Shown: positions 1-7,091, counted from the first letter of the stretch. The stretch: DNA of 8,911 bases from Parafilimonas sp. (GCA_025927795.1 JAICKT010000178.1:1-8911), one strand, 5' to 3'. Notes: generated from the letters alone by a model not told the origin. A program made the numbers and translations.

Positions 1-1164
1 ATAGTTGCCGGTTATCGCACGGCGGTTACAAAAAGTAAGAAAGGGGGTTTCAGATTTTATCGTCCGGATGATTTAGCAGTTGATGTAATTAAAGGGTTAA
101 TGGCTTCAGTACCGCAATTAGAAGCAAGTCGGGTTGATGATGTAATTGTTGGAAACGCCGTGCCTGAAGCAGAGCAAGGGTTACAGGTTGGCCGTATAAT
201 AGCAGCAAGGGCTTTAGGTTTTGGCGTGCCGGGTGCAACAGTAAACCGTTACTGCGCCAGCGGATTAGAAACGATTGCCATTGCAACAGCTAAAATAAGA
301 ACAGGCATGGCTGATTGTATAATTGCCGGCGGCACGGAAAGTATGAGCCTTGTACCAACTGCAGGATGGAAAACAGTGCCCGCCTATTCTATTGCAAAAG
401 ATGAACCTGATTATTATTTAAGTATGGGCTTAACGGCTGAAGCAGTTGCCAAAGAATATAATATCAGTCGTGAAGACCAGGATATATTTGCTTTAGGCTC
501 GCATAAAAAAGCAAAGCAGGCAATTGATAGTGGTTATTTTAAAAATGGAATTCTGCCAATTAATATTGAGCAGGTGTATGTTGATGAAAAAAACAAACGC
601 AAAACAAAAAATTATACAGTTGATACAGATGAAGGTGTGCGTGCCGATACAACCATTGAAGCATTATCGAAACTAAAACCTGCATTTGCACAAAACGGAA
701 GTGTAACTGCAGGTAACTCTTCTCAAACCAGCGATGGCGCTGCGTTTGTGATTGTGATGAGCGAAAAAATGATTAATGAACTCGGCTTAAAACCAATTGG
801 TCGTTTAGTAAATTGTGTTTCTGCAGGTGTGCATCCGCGCATTATGGGCATCGGTCCAATTGCTGCTGTACCAAAAGTTTTAAAGCAGGCAAACATGCAG
901 TTAAATGATATTGATTTAATTGAACTGAATGAAGCATTTGCATCGCAATCACTCGCAGTAATAAGAGCATTAAATTTTAACGCTGACATTGTAAACATAA
1001 ATGGTGGTGCAATTGCACTTGGTCATCCATTAGGTTGCACTGGTTGTAAATTAACCGTACAAATTTTAAATGATATGAAACGACTTAACAAAAAATATGG
1101 ATTGGTTACAGCTTGTGTTGGCGGCGGGCAAGGTATTGCCGGTATAATAGAAAATGTTGCATAA
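1..1164 (+). CDS. 3-ketoacyl-CoA thiolase (acetyl-CoA C-acyltransferase), 5' end cut by window
   Basis: Catalyses thiolytic cleavage of 3-ketoacyl-CoA to acetyl-CoA and a shortened acyl-CoA, the last step of fatty-acid beta-oxidation, in the cytoplasm. The frame is open from base 1 and begins with IVAGYRTAV, the usual thiolase N-terminus, so only about 4-6 residues are missing; the ATG at 100 is internal. 387 residues are visible, against about 390 for the family. Catalytic elements are all present, numbered from the window's first codon: nucleophile Cys85 in NRYCASG, Asn310 in ELNEAFA, His342 in GHPLGCTG and Cys372 in CVGGGQG. The GHPLGCTG form resembles degradative (FadA and peroxisomal-type) thiolases rather than the GHPIGASG of biosynthetic ones, so I favour beta-oxidation. 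The partner 3-hydroxyacyl-CoA dehydrogenase would be expected upstream, outside the window. The family call is very secure; the chain-length preference is inferred. Confidence 0.96.
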   Translation: MVAGYRTAVTKSKKGGFRFYRPDDLAVDVIKGLMASVPQLEASRVDDVIVGNAVPEAEQGLQVGRIIAARALGFGVPGATVNRYCASGLETIAIATAKIRTGMADCIIAGGTESMSLVPTAGWKTVPAYSIAKDEPDYYLSMGLTAEAVAKEYNISREDQDIFALGSHKKAKQAIDSGYFKNGILPINIEQVYVDEKNKRKTKNYTVDTDEGVRADTTIEALSKLKPAFAQNGSVTAGNSSQTSDGAAFVIVMSEKMINELGLKPIGRLVNCVSAGVHPRIMGIGPIAAVPKVLKQANMQLNDIDLIELNEAFASQSLAVIRALNFNADIVNINGGAIALGHPLGCTGCKLTVQILNDMKRLNKKYGLVTACVGGGQGIAGIIENVA

Positions 1165-1187
1165 TATTTAGAAACATAATGCAACAT
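1154..1187 (+). terminator. Perfect 9-bp hairpin spanning the thiolase stop codon
   Basis: ATGTTGCAT (1154-1162) is the exact reverse complement of ATGCAACAT (1179-1187), with a 16-base loop. The left arm includes the last thiolase codons and the first base of its TAA. Only a weak T-rich stretch (TGTTTG) follows, so it is not a classical intrinsic terminator. Because the remnant downstream points the other way, the hairpin could serve both directions. Alternatively it protects the mRNA 3' end. Confidence 0.5.
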
Positions 1188-1211
1188 CTGTTTGTATGAA
1201 AATCATTAAAT

Positions 1212-1498
1212 CTACTGCTCACAAATTTCTTTCAGCTTTTTTAATGCGTTTGGCCAGCCAGCATCAAACATTTTTTGCCATTCGGAATTTATAATCATTT
1301 CAACGGTAAGATCAGTTTCTCCGTTTCGTTCATTAAACGTATAGCTTTCCATTGTATCAACCCAGCCTTTAGCAAATTCACTATCATAATCTTCTTTACC
1401 GTCTTGTAACAATATGTTTTGCGGAAATATAATCGTAAGGTTTAAGCACTTCAATTAAAGCAAGCGTTTCCGCTGCCATCTTTTGATACGAATTTTAT
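1212..1498 (-). pseudogene. Frameshifted remnant of an SRPBCC/AHSA1 (START-like) domain gene
   Basis: AHSA1-type SRPBCC proteins are about 140-150-residue helix-grip folds that bind hydrophobic ligands; intact members here would be small cytoplasmic proteins of unknown ligand. The C-terminal part is convincing: frame 1412-1212 reads LLQDGKEDYDSEF, then SYTFNERNGETDLTVEM, and ends FDAGWPNALKKLKEICEQ, the usual terminal helix. That frame opens directly after a TAA (1455-1457) with a TTG and no plausible start. The preceding family-like part, VLKPYDYISAKHI, lies in another frame (1449-1411), which hits a TAA at 1396-1398. IKFVSKDGSG lies in yet another frame (1498-1469). At least two frameshifts are therefore needed to join one protein, and no family-like N-terminus is recognisable further up. 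I read this as a decayed gene. A short expressed C-terminal protein starting at TTG 1454 is possible but unlikely. Confidence 0.72.
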
Positions 1499-1742
1499 CT
1501 CTCATCTTTTTTCCACTCGCCTTCATATAATGAGCCAGTTGAATGTTACTAATTTCCAAAACATCCTTCAGTATATATTTTGCGTAATAATTTAAGGCTT
1601 GTTGAACTAAGGCATTTCGCGTTAAGTAATTCTTATAAACAGGCGTAAAATTTGAGGCTATTATCTAATAAATTTTTGGAAAATTCATATTTATGGTGAC
1701 CCAAGCAAATACATGTTAGCTTTTCCACATTTATAATTCGTT
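1499..1742. other. Intergenic: leader of the kinase gene and an unassigned open stretch
   Basis: No intact gene is seen here. On the minus strand a frame stays open from 1664 to 1455 (69 codons) with no reasonable start; it contains ALNYYAKYILKDVLEIS followed by NIQLAHYMKAS. The second part vaguely resembles a helix-turn-helix, but I cannot assign it. It may be the eroded upstream part of the neighbouring remnant or a different broken gene. On the plus strand, before the kinase, TAGCTTTT (1717-1724) is one base off the Bacteroidota -7 box TAnnTTTG, but it has no clear TTTG at the right distance. No Shine-Dalgarno precedes the ATG at 1743. Confidence 0.4.
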
Positions 1743-4184
1743 ATGAAACAAAATTCGGTTGTAGACCAGGACGTGATTGTCTCTGTACAGGAAATTTTAC
1801 AGGCAAGTTATCTTAGAGAAAGTACCATTTTTAACCTGTTACCTTATGCGGTATATGTTTGCGATGCTCAAGGTAAAATTGTTAATTACAATCGAAAAGC
1901 AATTGAATTATGGGGAAGAACGCCTACAAAAGAAAATGATGACGAACGCTTTGCAGGTGCATATAAAATTTATCATCTTGATGGAAGTTATATACCTCAT
2001 CAGGAATCAGCTATAGCTGCCTGCCTTAAAGATGGGTTACCACGCGAAGATGTTGAAGTGATAATTGAAAGACCTGATTTTTCCCGCAGAATAATAAAAA
2101 TGAATATGGTTGCTGTAAAAGATGAACGTGGAAATATATTGGGAGCGATTGTTTGCTTTAACGATATCACACAACAAAAAGAGACTCAAAAAGAACTCGA
2201 TTGGAAAACAAAAGAATTACAAGACTATGTTGATAATGCAACCATCGGTCTGCATTGGGTAGATGGCAATGGCATTATTATTTGGGCGAATAAAGCAGAA
2301 TTAAATATGCTTGGCTATACTGCAGAAGAATATATCGGGCATAATATTTCTGAATTTCATGTAAGCAGCGAAAAGATTAATGATATACTTAAGCGGTTAA
2401 GCTGTAATGAAACTTTAAATAGCTACGAATCTGCGCTGCGATGTAAAGACGGTTCTGTAAAAACAGTACATATTAGTTCAAATGTTTTTTGGCACAACAA
2501 AGAATTTATACATACGCGTTGTTTTACGGTTGATATAACCGAACAGAGAAAAATGTTTCAGGCTTTACATGAAAGCGAATTACAGCATCGTAAATTAATT
2601 GAATGTTTACAAATGCCTTTATATACAACGGATGCTAAAGGAAGAATAACATTGTATAACAAAGCCGCTGTAAACTTATGGGGAAGGGAGCCGGAAATAG
2701 GTAAAGATTTTTGGTGCGGCTCTTATAAAATTTTTAAACCAAACGGAAGCGAACTTCCGTTAGATAATTGCCCGATGGCAGTATGTCTTAAAGAGCAACG
2801 CCCTGTTTATGGGGAAGAAATTTTAGTAGCTCGGCCAGATGGTTCTTTGCGTAATGTAGCACCGTTTCCGCAACCGTTATTTGATGATTCCGGAAAATTA
2901 ACCGGCGCTATTAATATGCTTGTTGACATTACAGACATGAAACATGCAGAAAAGGCTCTGCGAGAGAGCGAAGCAAATTATAAGGAATTAGCCTCTTCTC
3001 TCGAAAAGAAAATAGAAGAAAAAACGCTCGACCTAAAAAGAAAAAATGAGGAGCTAAAAAGAAGTGAAGAACGTTATCATAGAATGATAGATGAAATTCA
3101 GGATTATGCTATTATACTTCTTGATAAAAACGGTATTGTTCAAAACTGGAATAAAGGCGCAGAAAATATAAAGGGATATAAAGAAAATGAGATTGTTGGC
3201 AAAAGCTTTAAACAATTTTATTTACCGGAAGATCGCGAAAGCGGAGTTCCGGAAAAACTTTTACTTGAGGCAAAAGTAAATGGCAAAGCAATATATGAAG
3301 GATGGAGAATGAGAAAAAACGGAAGCCGTTTTTGGGGAAGCATTGTTCTTACAGCATTACATGATAATGAGAATAATCTTATTGGATTTTCAAAAGTAAC
3401 ACGCGACTTAACAGAAAGGAAACTTGCTGAAGACAAATTGAGAGAACATACCAACCAGCTCGAATTTCAAAATAAAGAGCTCGAACAATTTGCTTATGCT
3501 GCTTCGCATGACATGAAAGAACCTCTGCGCAAAATTCAATTATATAATTCCGCAATAGCTGATAATGCCGCTAATGCATTGGATGAAAAATCGAAGGAAT
3601 ATTTAAACCGATCTGTTACTGCGGCTAAACGCATGGCCGGTTTGATTGAAGATTTACTTAAATATTCTAAAACTACAGCAAACACAGATAGTTTTGAGCA
3701 GGTAAATCTGAATGAAATAATTGAAGAAATTATATTGATGCACAAAGAAGAATTTGAGCAAAAAAAGGTTTGGATAGAAATGGAAAAGCTCCCTGTTATT
3801 TGTGGCATCCCGTTCCAGATAAAACAGTTAATGTTTAATCTTATAAATAACTCAATTAAATATAAGCACCCTGACCGTGACGTTTGTATTCAAATAAAAA
3901 CAGAGCTTGTTAAAAGCAGTGAGATTAACGAACCTGCTGAAGAACGATTTAGAAAGTATCAAAAAATTTCGGTAATTGATAACGGAATTGGTTTTAATCA
4001 GCAATATGCTGAAAAAGTTTTTAATATTTTCCAGCGGCTAAACAATTTGCCGGCTGCTAAAGGATCAGGAATTGGTCTTGCTATTTGTAAAAGAATTGTA
4101 CAAAACCATCATGGTTTTATTAAGGCTTCGGGCATAGAAAAAAAGGGAGCAAGGTTTGATATATATATACCGGAAGATTTATGA
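1743..4184 (+). CDS. Cytoplasmic multi-PAS sensor histidine kinase
   Basis: Senses a cytoplasmic signal and autophosphorylates on histidine to pass phosphate to a response regulator. Its 813 residues carry no signal peptide or membrane helix. Domains in order: PAS1 about 25-148, PAS2 about 155-268, PAS3 about 275-398, a charged coiled coil about 400-435, PAS4 about 435-550 (ending TRDLTERK), HisKA about 570-640 and HATPase about 690-812. The phosphoacceptor is His589 in SHDMKEPLR. ATP-binding boxes are complete: N-box around Asn703 (NLINNSIKY), G1 DNGIG 746-750, F-box FNIFQRL, and G2 GSGIGL 774-779. PAS1 and PAS3 resemble each other more than the other two. There is no receiver or output domain, so a separate regulator is required; the receiver gene overlapping its 3' end is the obvious candidate. 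The ligand cannot be told from sequence: I see no convincing haem or flavin signature. Confidence 0.95.
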   Translation: MKQNSVVDQDVIVSVQEILQASYLRESTIFNLLPYAVYVCDAQGKIVNYNRKAIELWGRTPTKENDDERFAGAYKIYHLDGSYIPHQESAIAACLKDGLPREDVEVIIERPDFSRRIIKMNMVAVKDERGNILGAIVCFNDITQQKETQKELDWKTKELQDYVDNATIGLHWVDGNGIIIWANKAELNMLGYTAEEYIGHNISEFHVSSEKINDILKRLSCNETLNSYESALRCKDGSVKTVHISSNVFWHNKEFIHTRCFTVDITEQRKMFQALHESELQHRKLIECLQMPLYTTDAKGRITLYNKAAVNLWGREPEIGKDFWCGSYKIFKPNGSELPLDNCPMAVCLKEQRPVYGEEILVARPDGSLRNVAPFPQPLFDDSGKLTGAINMLVDITDMKHAEKALRESEANYKELASSLEKKIEEKTLDLKRKNEELKRSEERYHRMIDEIQDYAIILLDKNGIVQNWNKGAENIKGYKENEIVGKSFKQFYLPEDRESGVPEKLLLEAKVNGKAIYEGWRMRKNGSRFWGSIVLTALHDNENNLIGFSKVTRDLTERKLAEDKLREHTNQLEFQNKELEQFAYAASHDMKEPLRKIQLYNSAIADNAANALDEKSKEYLNRSVTAAKRMAGLIEDLLKYSKTTANTDSFEQVNLNEIIEEIILMHKEEFEQKKVWIEMEKLPVICGIPFQIKQLMFNLINNSIKYKHPDRDVCIQIKTELVKSSEINEPAEERFRKYQKISVIDNGIGFNQQYAEKVFNIFQRLNNLPAAKGSGIGLAICKRIVQNHHGFIKASGIEKKGARFDIYIPEDL

Positions 4185-4592
4185 TCTGCCTGCATTGCAA
4201 TGATCAAGCATCTTTTTTGCAACCTTCACAAAATCACTCATATTATTTGGCTTCACAAAATATTCTGCAGCGCCGTTGCTCATGCAATTTTGTATATATG
4301 CAGGGTTGCCTGATGTGCTTAAAATTACCTTTGTAATGTTTTCATATTTTTTCTCTCTGCCCATTAAAGCAAGCACTTCTGAACCGTTTAACTCTGGCAT
4401 ATTATAATCGAGAACTATTAAACACGGAAGTTTATCATCAGGTTGATTATCCAGGTATTCAAGTACGGCTTTGCCATTTGTAACCTTATGTAAATCTGCC
4501 GCTGGCTCTATATCTGTTATGGCAGTCTCAATTAACTCTAAATCCTCTTCATCATCGTCAGCTACTAAAATATTTATAGATGGGTCTGGCAT
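4179..4592 (-). CDS. Single-domain CheY-like response regulator
   Basis: A stand-alone receiver of 137 residues that accepts phosphate from a histidine kinase and acts by protein contact, having no DNA-binding or enzymatic output domain. Conserved residues are complete: acidic pair Asp12/Asp13 in VADDDEEDLEL, phosphoacceptor Asp62 in VLDYNMPELNG, Ser92/Thr93 in ILSTSG, and Lys114 in YFVKP. The form resembles Rcp1-type receivers often paired with multi-PAS or phytochrome-like kinases. The gene faces the PAS kinase and overlaps its end by 6 bases; its stop TAA is the complement of the kinase's last sense codon, TTA. On its own strand it lies 84 bases downstream of the isomerase-like gene, so it may be co-transcribed with it or use its own promoter (TATTTTTG at 4608-4615). 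Pairing with the adjacent kinase is inferred from position and domain complementarity. Confidence 0.93.
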   Translation of the reverse strand: MPDPSINILVADDDEEDLELIETAITDIEPAADLHKVTNGKAVLEYLDNQPDDKLPCLIVLDYNMPELNGSEVLALMGREKKYENITKVILSTSGNPAYIQNCMSNGAAEYFVKPNNMSDFVKVAKKMLDHCNAGRS

Positions 4593-4607
4593 AACCTAGT
4601 GTTGAAG

Positions 4608-4615
4608 CAAAAATA
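4608..4615 (-). promoter_or_regulatory. Possible Bacteroidota -7 box before the response regulator
   Basis: The minus strand reads TATTTTTG, a full match to the Bacteroidota -7 consensus TAnnTTTG, 15 bases before the regulator's ATG. No good TTTG -33 element lies 17-20 bases further up, and such an 8-mer can occur by chance in AT-rich DNA. If used, it would give the regulator a very short leader and transcription independent of the isomerase gene. Confidence 0.3.
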
Positions 4616-4676
4616 AGGCTTTTGAGTGTGGCTGTATTAGGTAATAAAGATTGATGTTTGAAGCAAACAAAAGTGT

Positions 4677-5519
4677 TTATTTTAATTGTTGCAAATAAGC
4701 AAGGCTTTGCGGAATCTGTTCAGTTGATCGCGAAGATTCGTCTTCAATAAAATAATGTTTAATGCCGATTTTCTTTGCTTCTTTCATAATCGCTGCAATA
4801 TTTACATCACCTTGTCCTAACACTACATTACTTTCTTCATCTGCAGTACCGTTTTGATTTCCTTCAGTGCCAGGCTTCCTGTCTTTAAGATGCAACATAA
4901 TAAAACGTGTTGGATATTTTTCAAGTAATGCAACCGGATCTTGTCCTGGCTGTTTTACCCAGAAAACATCCATTTCAAAATTCAAATATTTCGCATCTGT
5001 ATGTTTAATGAGGTAATCAAATAAAGTTCCCTGTTCATAAGGTCTGAATTCATAGCCGTGCAGATGATAGCAGAAGTTTAAACCAGCATCATGAATTTGT
5101 TTTCCCGCAGTAGTAAAAACATCTATTGCTTTTTTAATATCATCAATACCAAACTCATTACCGTTATGCGGAATCCAAAAACATACAATATATTTTGCAC
5201 CAAAATCCTTTGCTTCATTAATTGCTGCCTGCGGGTTTTTTGCAAGTGAATCAAAATCTGCACTTATGCTCACAATTTTCAAGTTGTTTTGTGCAAGCAG
5301 TTTTTTATATTCTTCTGTTGATAATCCATAAGTGCCGCCACCTTCTATCTCATGAATGTTCCAGCTTTTTATTTTAGCCAATGTACCTGGCACATCTGTT
5401 TTAAATTGATTACGCAAACTGTATAACTGAAGACCAATTTCCTGTGCTTTCATTGATTGCGATGAAATAAATGCAGTGAAAAAAATAATGATACGTATAA
5501 AAACAGGTTGTGCGTTCAT
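4677..5519 (-). CDS. Exported sugar phosphate isomerase/epimerase-like TIM-barrel protein
   Basis: Belongs to the xylose isomerase-like TIM-barrel (AP endonuclease 2) superfamily, whose members isomerise or epimerise sugars or inositols using a divalent metal. 280 residues, a normal length. Residues 1-25 (hydrophobic IRIIIFFTAFISS, then SMKA before QEIG) look like a Sec signal peptide, so the mature enzyme probably works in the periplasm. The barrel starts with IGLQLYSLRN. Putative metal and active-site residues lie at strand ends: Glu57/Glu59 (EIEGG), His152/His154 (YHLHGYEF), Glu182/Asp184 (FEMDVFW), His210/Asp213 (LHLKDR) and Glu259/Glu261 (EDES). VLGQGDVNI is also typical of the family. 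It sits 85 bases after an MFS transporter on the same strand, consistent with sugar handling. The exact substrate is unknown; no phosphate is expected on a periplasmic substrate, so the family name may mislead. Confidence 0.88.
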   Translation of the reverse strand: MNAQPVFIRIIIFFTAFISSQSMKAQEIGLQLYSLRNQFKTDVPGTLAKIKSWNIHEIEGGGTYGLSTEEYKKLLAQNNLKIVSISADFDSLAKNPQAAINEAKDFGAKYIVCFWIPHNGNEFGIDDIKKAIDVFTTAGKQIHDAGLNFCYHLHGYEFRPYEQGTLFDYLIKHTDAKYLNFEMDVFWVKQPGQDPVALLEKYPTRFIMLHLKDRKPGTEGNQNGTADEESNVVLGQGDVNIAAIMKEAKKIGIKHYFIEDESSRSTEQIPQSLAYLQQLK

Positions 5520-5575
5520 AATGGCTGATTGAAAAATGAAGATAGCAAATCACGATTGATCAGCGCATCATCTGT

Positions 5576-5602
5576 TTTTATTAAACAATGCATATAATAA
5601 AA
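5576..5602 (-). terminator. AT-only inverted repeat just after the MFS gene
   Basis: TTTTATTA (5576-5583) and TAATAAAA (5595-5602) are exact 8-base reverse complements around an 11-base loop, beginning three bases past the MFS stop codon in the direction of transcription. With no G-C pair the stem is weak, so termination would be partial at best. It may only mark an AT-rich gap between two co-transcribed genes. Confidence 0.28.
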
Positions 5603-5604
5603 GT

Positions 5605-6861
5605 TTAAACCGCTAATTCCGGTATTGCTTCAACAGGCTTTGATTTTTTTGCTTTGATCATTATACTTACGCGGTACAATAACACAATTGTAATGCAGCT
5701 TATTACTACAATTAGATAGCCAAGCGTATTATAATGTTCCAGCGGACTGTATTTTGTTTTTTGTACAACAATGCTACCCGCTACGGCTGCAGCAACACCA
5801 CCTGCAATTTGTTGTAATGAGGCATTTATGCTCATAAAAGCACCTCTGTCCTGCATATCAGGAATAGATGTTGTGAGTGCAGTTGCCGGTATCATACGGC
5901 TAAAAATACCTGCCATCAGCAAAACATTAAATAGCATTACAAACCATAAAGGCTGTGCAGAAAGATTCGTGTAAAATACAACAACCACCATCACATAAAT
6001 TGATGCAATTACATACAATTTATACTTATCAATTTTATCACTCAACCTGCCAACTAAAGGCATTATGATTAATGAAGCCATGCCACTTACCATAAATAAT
6101 AATGGAAGCTGGTGCGGTGTTACATGCAGGTTGTTAATAGCAAAAGCACTTCCGAAAGGCATCATCATAAAACCACCAATAGAAAGTAATGCAGTAGCGG
6201 TAAAACCGATACGGTAATTGCGTTTTTCAATGGTGTGCCATAAATGTTTAAATGCAGAACGATCGTGTTTTACGGCAAGATGTTTATTTACTGGTTGCAG
6301 TTTAAACATGATAATAATAGCCACAACAATTGCAATACCAGCCACCATAAGAAATGCAGATTGCCAGCCCCACAGATTGGCAAGATATAACCCGATAGGA
6401 ATACCCAACACCTGGCTTGCGCTAAAACCCATTTGCATAAAACCCATTGCACGGCCGCGTTGCTCAATAGCAAAAAGATCGGTTACAATTGCAAGTGATA
6501 TAGAGCCAATTACACCGCCGAATAAACCCGTAATTAATCTTGCGGCAAGCAGCATATAATAACTGTGTGATAAACCGCAAAGCAGTGTGCCTGTAATAAA
6601 TCCTGTATAAAAAAATAAGAGTAATTTTTTACGATCAAACTTGTCTGCAAAACCTGCAGTTAATAAACCTGAGATGCCTGCACTGAATGCATAAACAGAC
6701 ACGGCAATTCCAAATTGGTTTGGATGCAGGTTCATTGATTTCATCAAAAAATCTCCCAATGGTGAAATCACCATAAAATCAAGTATAACCGAAAACTGTG
6801 TTACGGCTAATAAAGCAATTGCCAGTTTTTGATATGATGAAAAAGGAACAGTTCCTTTCAT
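5605..6861 (-). CDS. MFS (DHA1-like) transporter, probable efflux or sugar carrier
   Basis: A 418-residue inner-membrane carrier with about 12 hydrophobic helices by eye, the usual size for the major facilitator superfamily; transport would be driven by the proton gradient. Family signatures: Asp29 in helix 1 (VILDFMVISPLG), motif A GFADKFDRKK at 70-79 between helices 2 and 3, Arg108 in RLITGLFGG (motif B) and GIPIG at 153-157 (motif C region). A motif A-like GRLSDKID repeats in the second half. A basic hydrophilic loop around 190-215 separates the two halves, and the C-terminal tail is basic then acidic and cytoplasmic. The ATG at 6861 fits the family N-terminus, which starts shortly before helix 1; no Shine-Dalgarno is present, and the preceding bases are A/T only. 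First gene of a possible three-gene unit with the isomerase-like gene and the receiver. Substrate unknown; drug or sugar export are both possible. Confidence 0.93.
   Translation of the reverse strand: MKGTVPFSSYQKLAIALLAVTQFSVILDFMVISPLGDFLMKSMNLHPNQFGIAVSVYAFSAGISGLLTAGFADKFDRKKLLLFFYTGFITGTLLCGLSHSYYMLLAARLITGLFGGVIGSISLAIVTDLFAIEQRGRAMGFMQMGFSASQVLGIPIGLYLANLWGWQSAFLMVAGIAIVVAIIIMFKLQPVNKHLAVKHDRSAFKHLWHTIEKRNYRIGFTATALLSIGGFMMMPFGSAFAINNLHVTPHQLPLLFMVSGMASLIIMPLVGRLSDKIDKYKLYVIASIYVMVVVVFYTNLSAQPLWFVMLFNVLLMAGIFSRMIPATALTTSIPDMQDRGAFMSINASLQQIAGGVAAAVAGSIVVQKTKYSPLEHYNTLGYLIVVISCITIVLLYRVSIMIKAKKSKPVEAIPELAV
6842..6858 (-). repeat. 17-bp palindrome immediately after the MFS start codon
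   Basis: AAAGGAAC (6842-6849) and GTTCCTTT (6851-6858) are exact 8-base reverse complements around a single central base. The palindrome occupies codons 2-7 (KGTVPF) of the MFS gene, directly next to its ATG (6861-6859). In RNA it could form a stem of about 7 pairs with a 3-base loop that affects initiation; in DNA it has the shape of a dimer-binding operator. Either role is an inference. Confidence 0.5.
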
Positions 6862-7013
6862 AAAAATGAATTTTTAAATGCCGCGCAAGATAGACACACG
6901 CAATAAATTATGCTAAGAAGTTTTCGGTGAATAGCAGTTTTTTGAAAGTGAAATAAATATGAATGAAGATAAATTTTCTTACTTATAAATTGATAAATAT
7001 TTATTGAAGAAAC

Positions 7014-7091
7014 TTACAACCATCTTAAGCGCGCTCCAAAATCCAATCCTTTTATTTTTGGGTTGAGCGGATGATTTTCATGTTTCAGCAT
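7014..7091 (-). CDS. Possible 25-residue small open frame, unrecognised
   Basis: ATG at 7091 to TAA at 7014-7016 encodes a short basic peptide starting MLKHENHPLNPKIKG and containing LDFGARLRW. A TAA lies in frame four codons (three sense codons) before the ATG, so it cannot extend upstream. It reads more like protein than the surrounding noise, and DFGAR recalls the (D/Y)(Y/F)GAR core of RHS/YD-repeat proteins, but 25 residues are too few to assign. It could be a leader peptide for the MFS gene 152 bases downstream, a gene scrap, or chance. It also covers the imperfect hairpin at 7032-7069. Confidence 0.2.
   Translation of the reverse strand: MLKHENHPLNPKIKGLDFGARLRWL

Noticed and set aside
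100..102. ATG as the start of the thiolase
   Set aside because: The frame is open to base 1 and the codons before it encode the conserved thiolase N-terminus, so this Met is internal.
4193..4202. CATTGCAATG perfect palindrome near the kinase/receiver junction
   Set aside because: It lies inside the receiver coding sequence (encoding DHCNA near the C-terminus) and has no T-run; too short to call a terminator or operator.
6993..7004. ATAAATATTTAT palindrome
   Set aside because: AT-only palindromes of this length are expected by chance in such AT-rich intergenic DNA.
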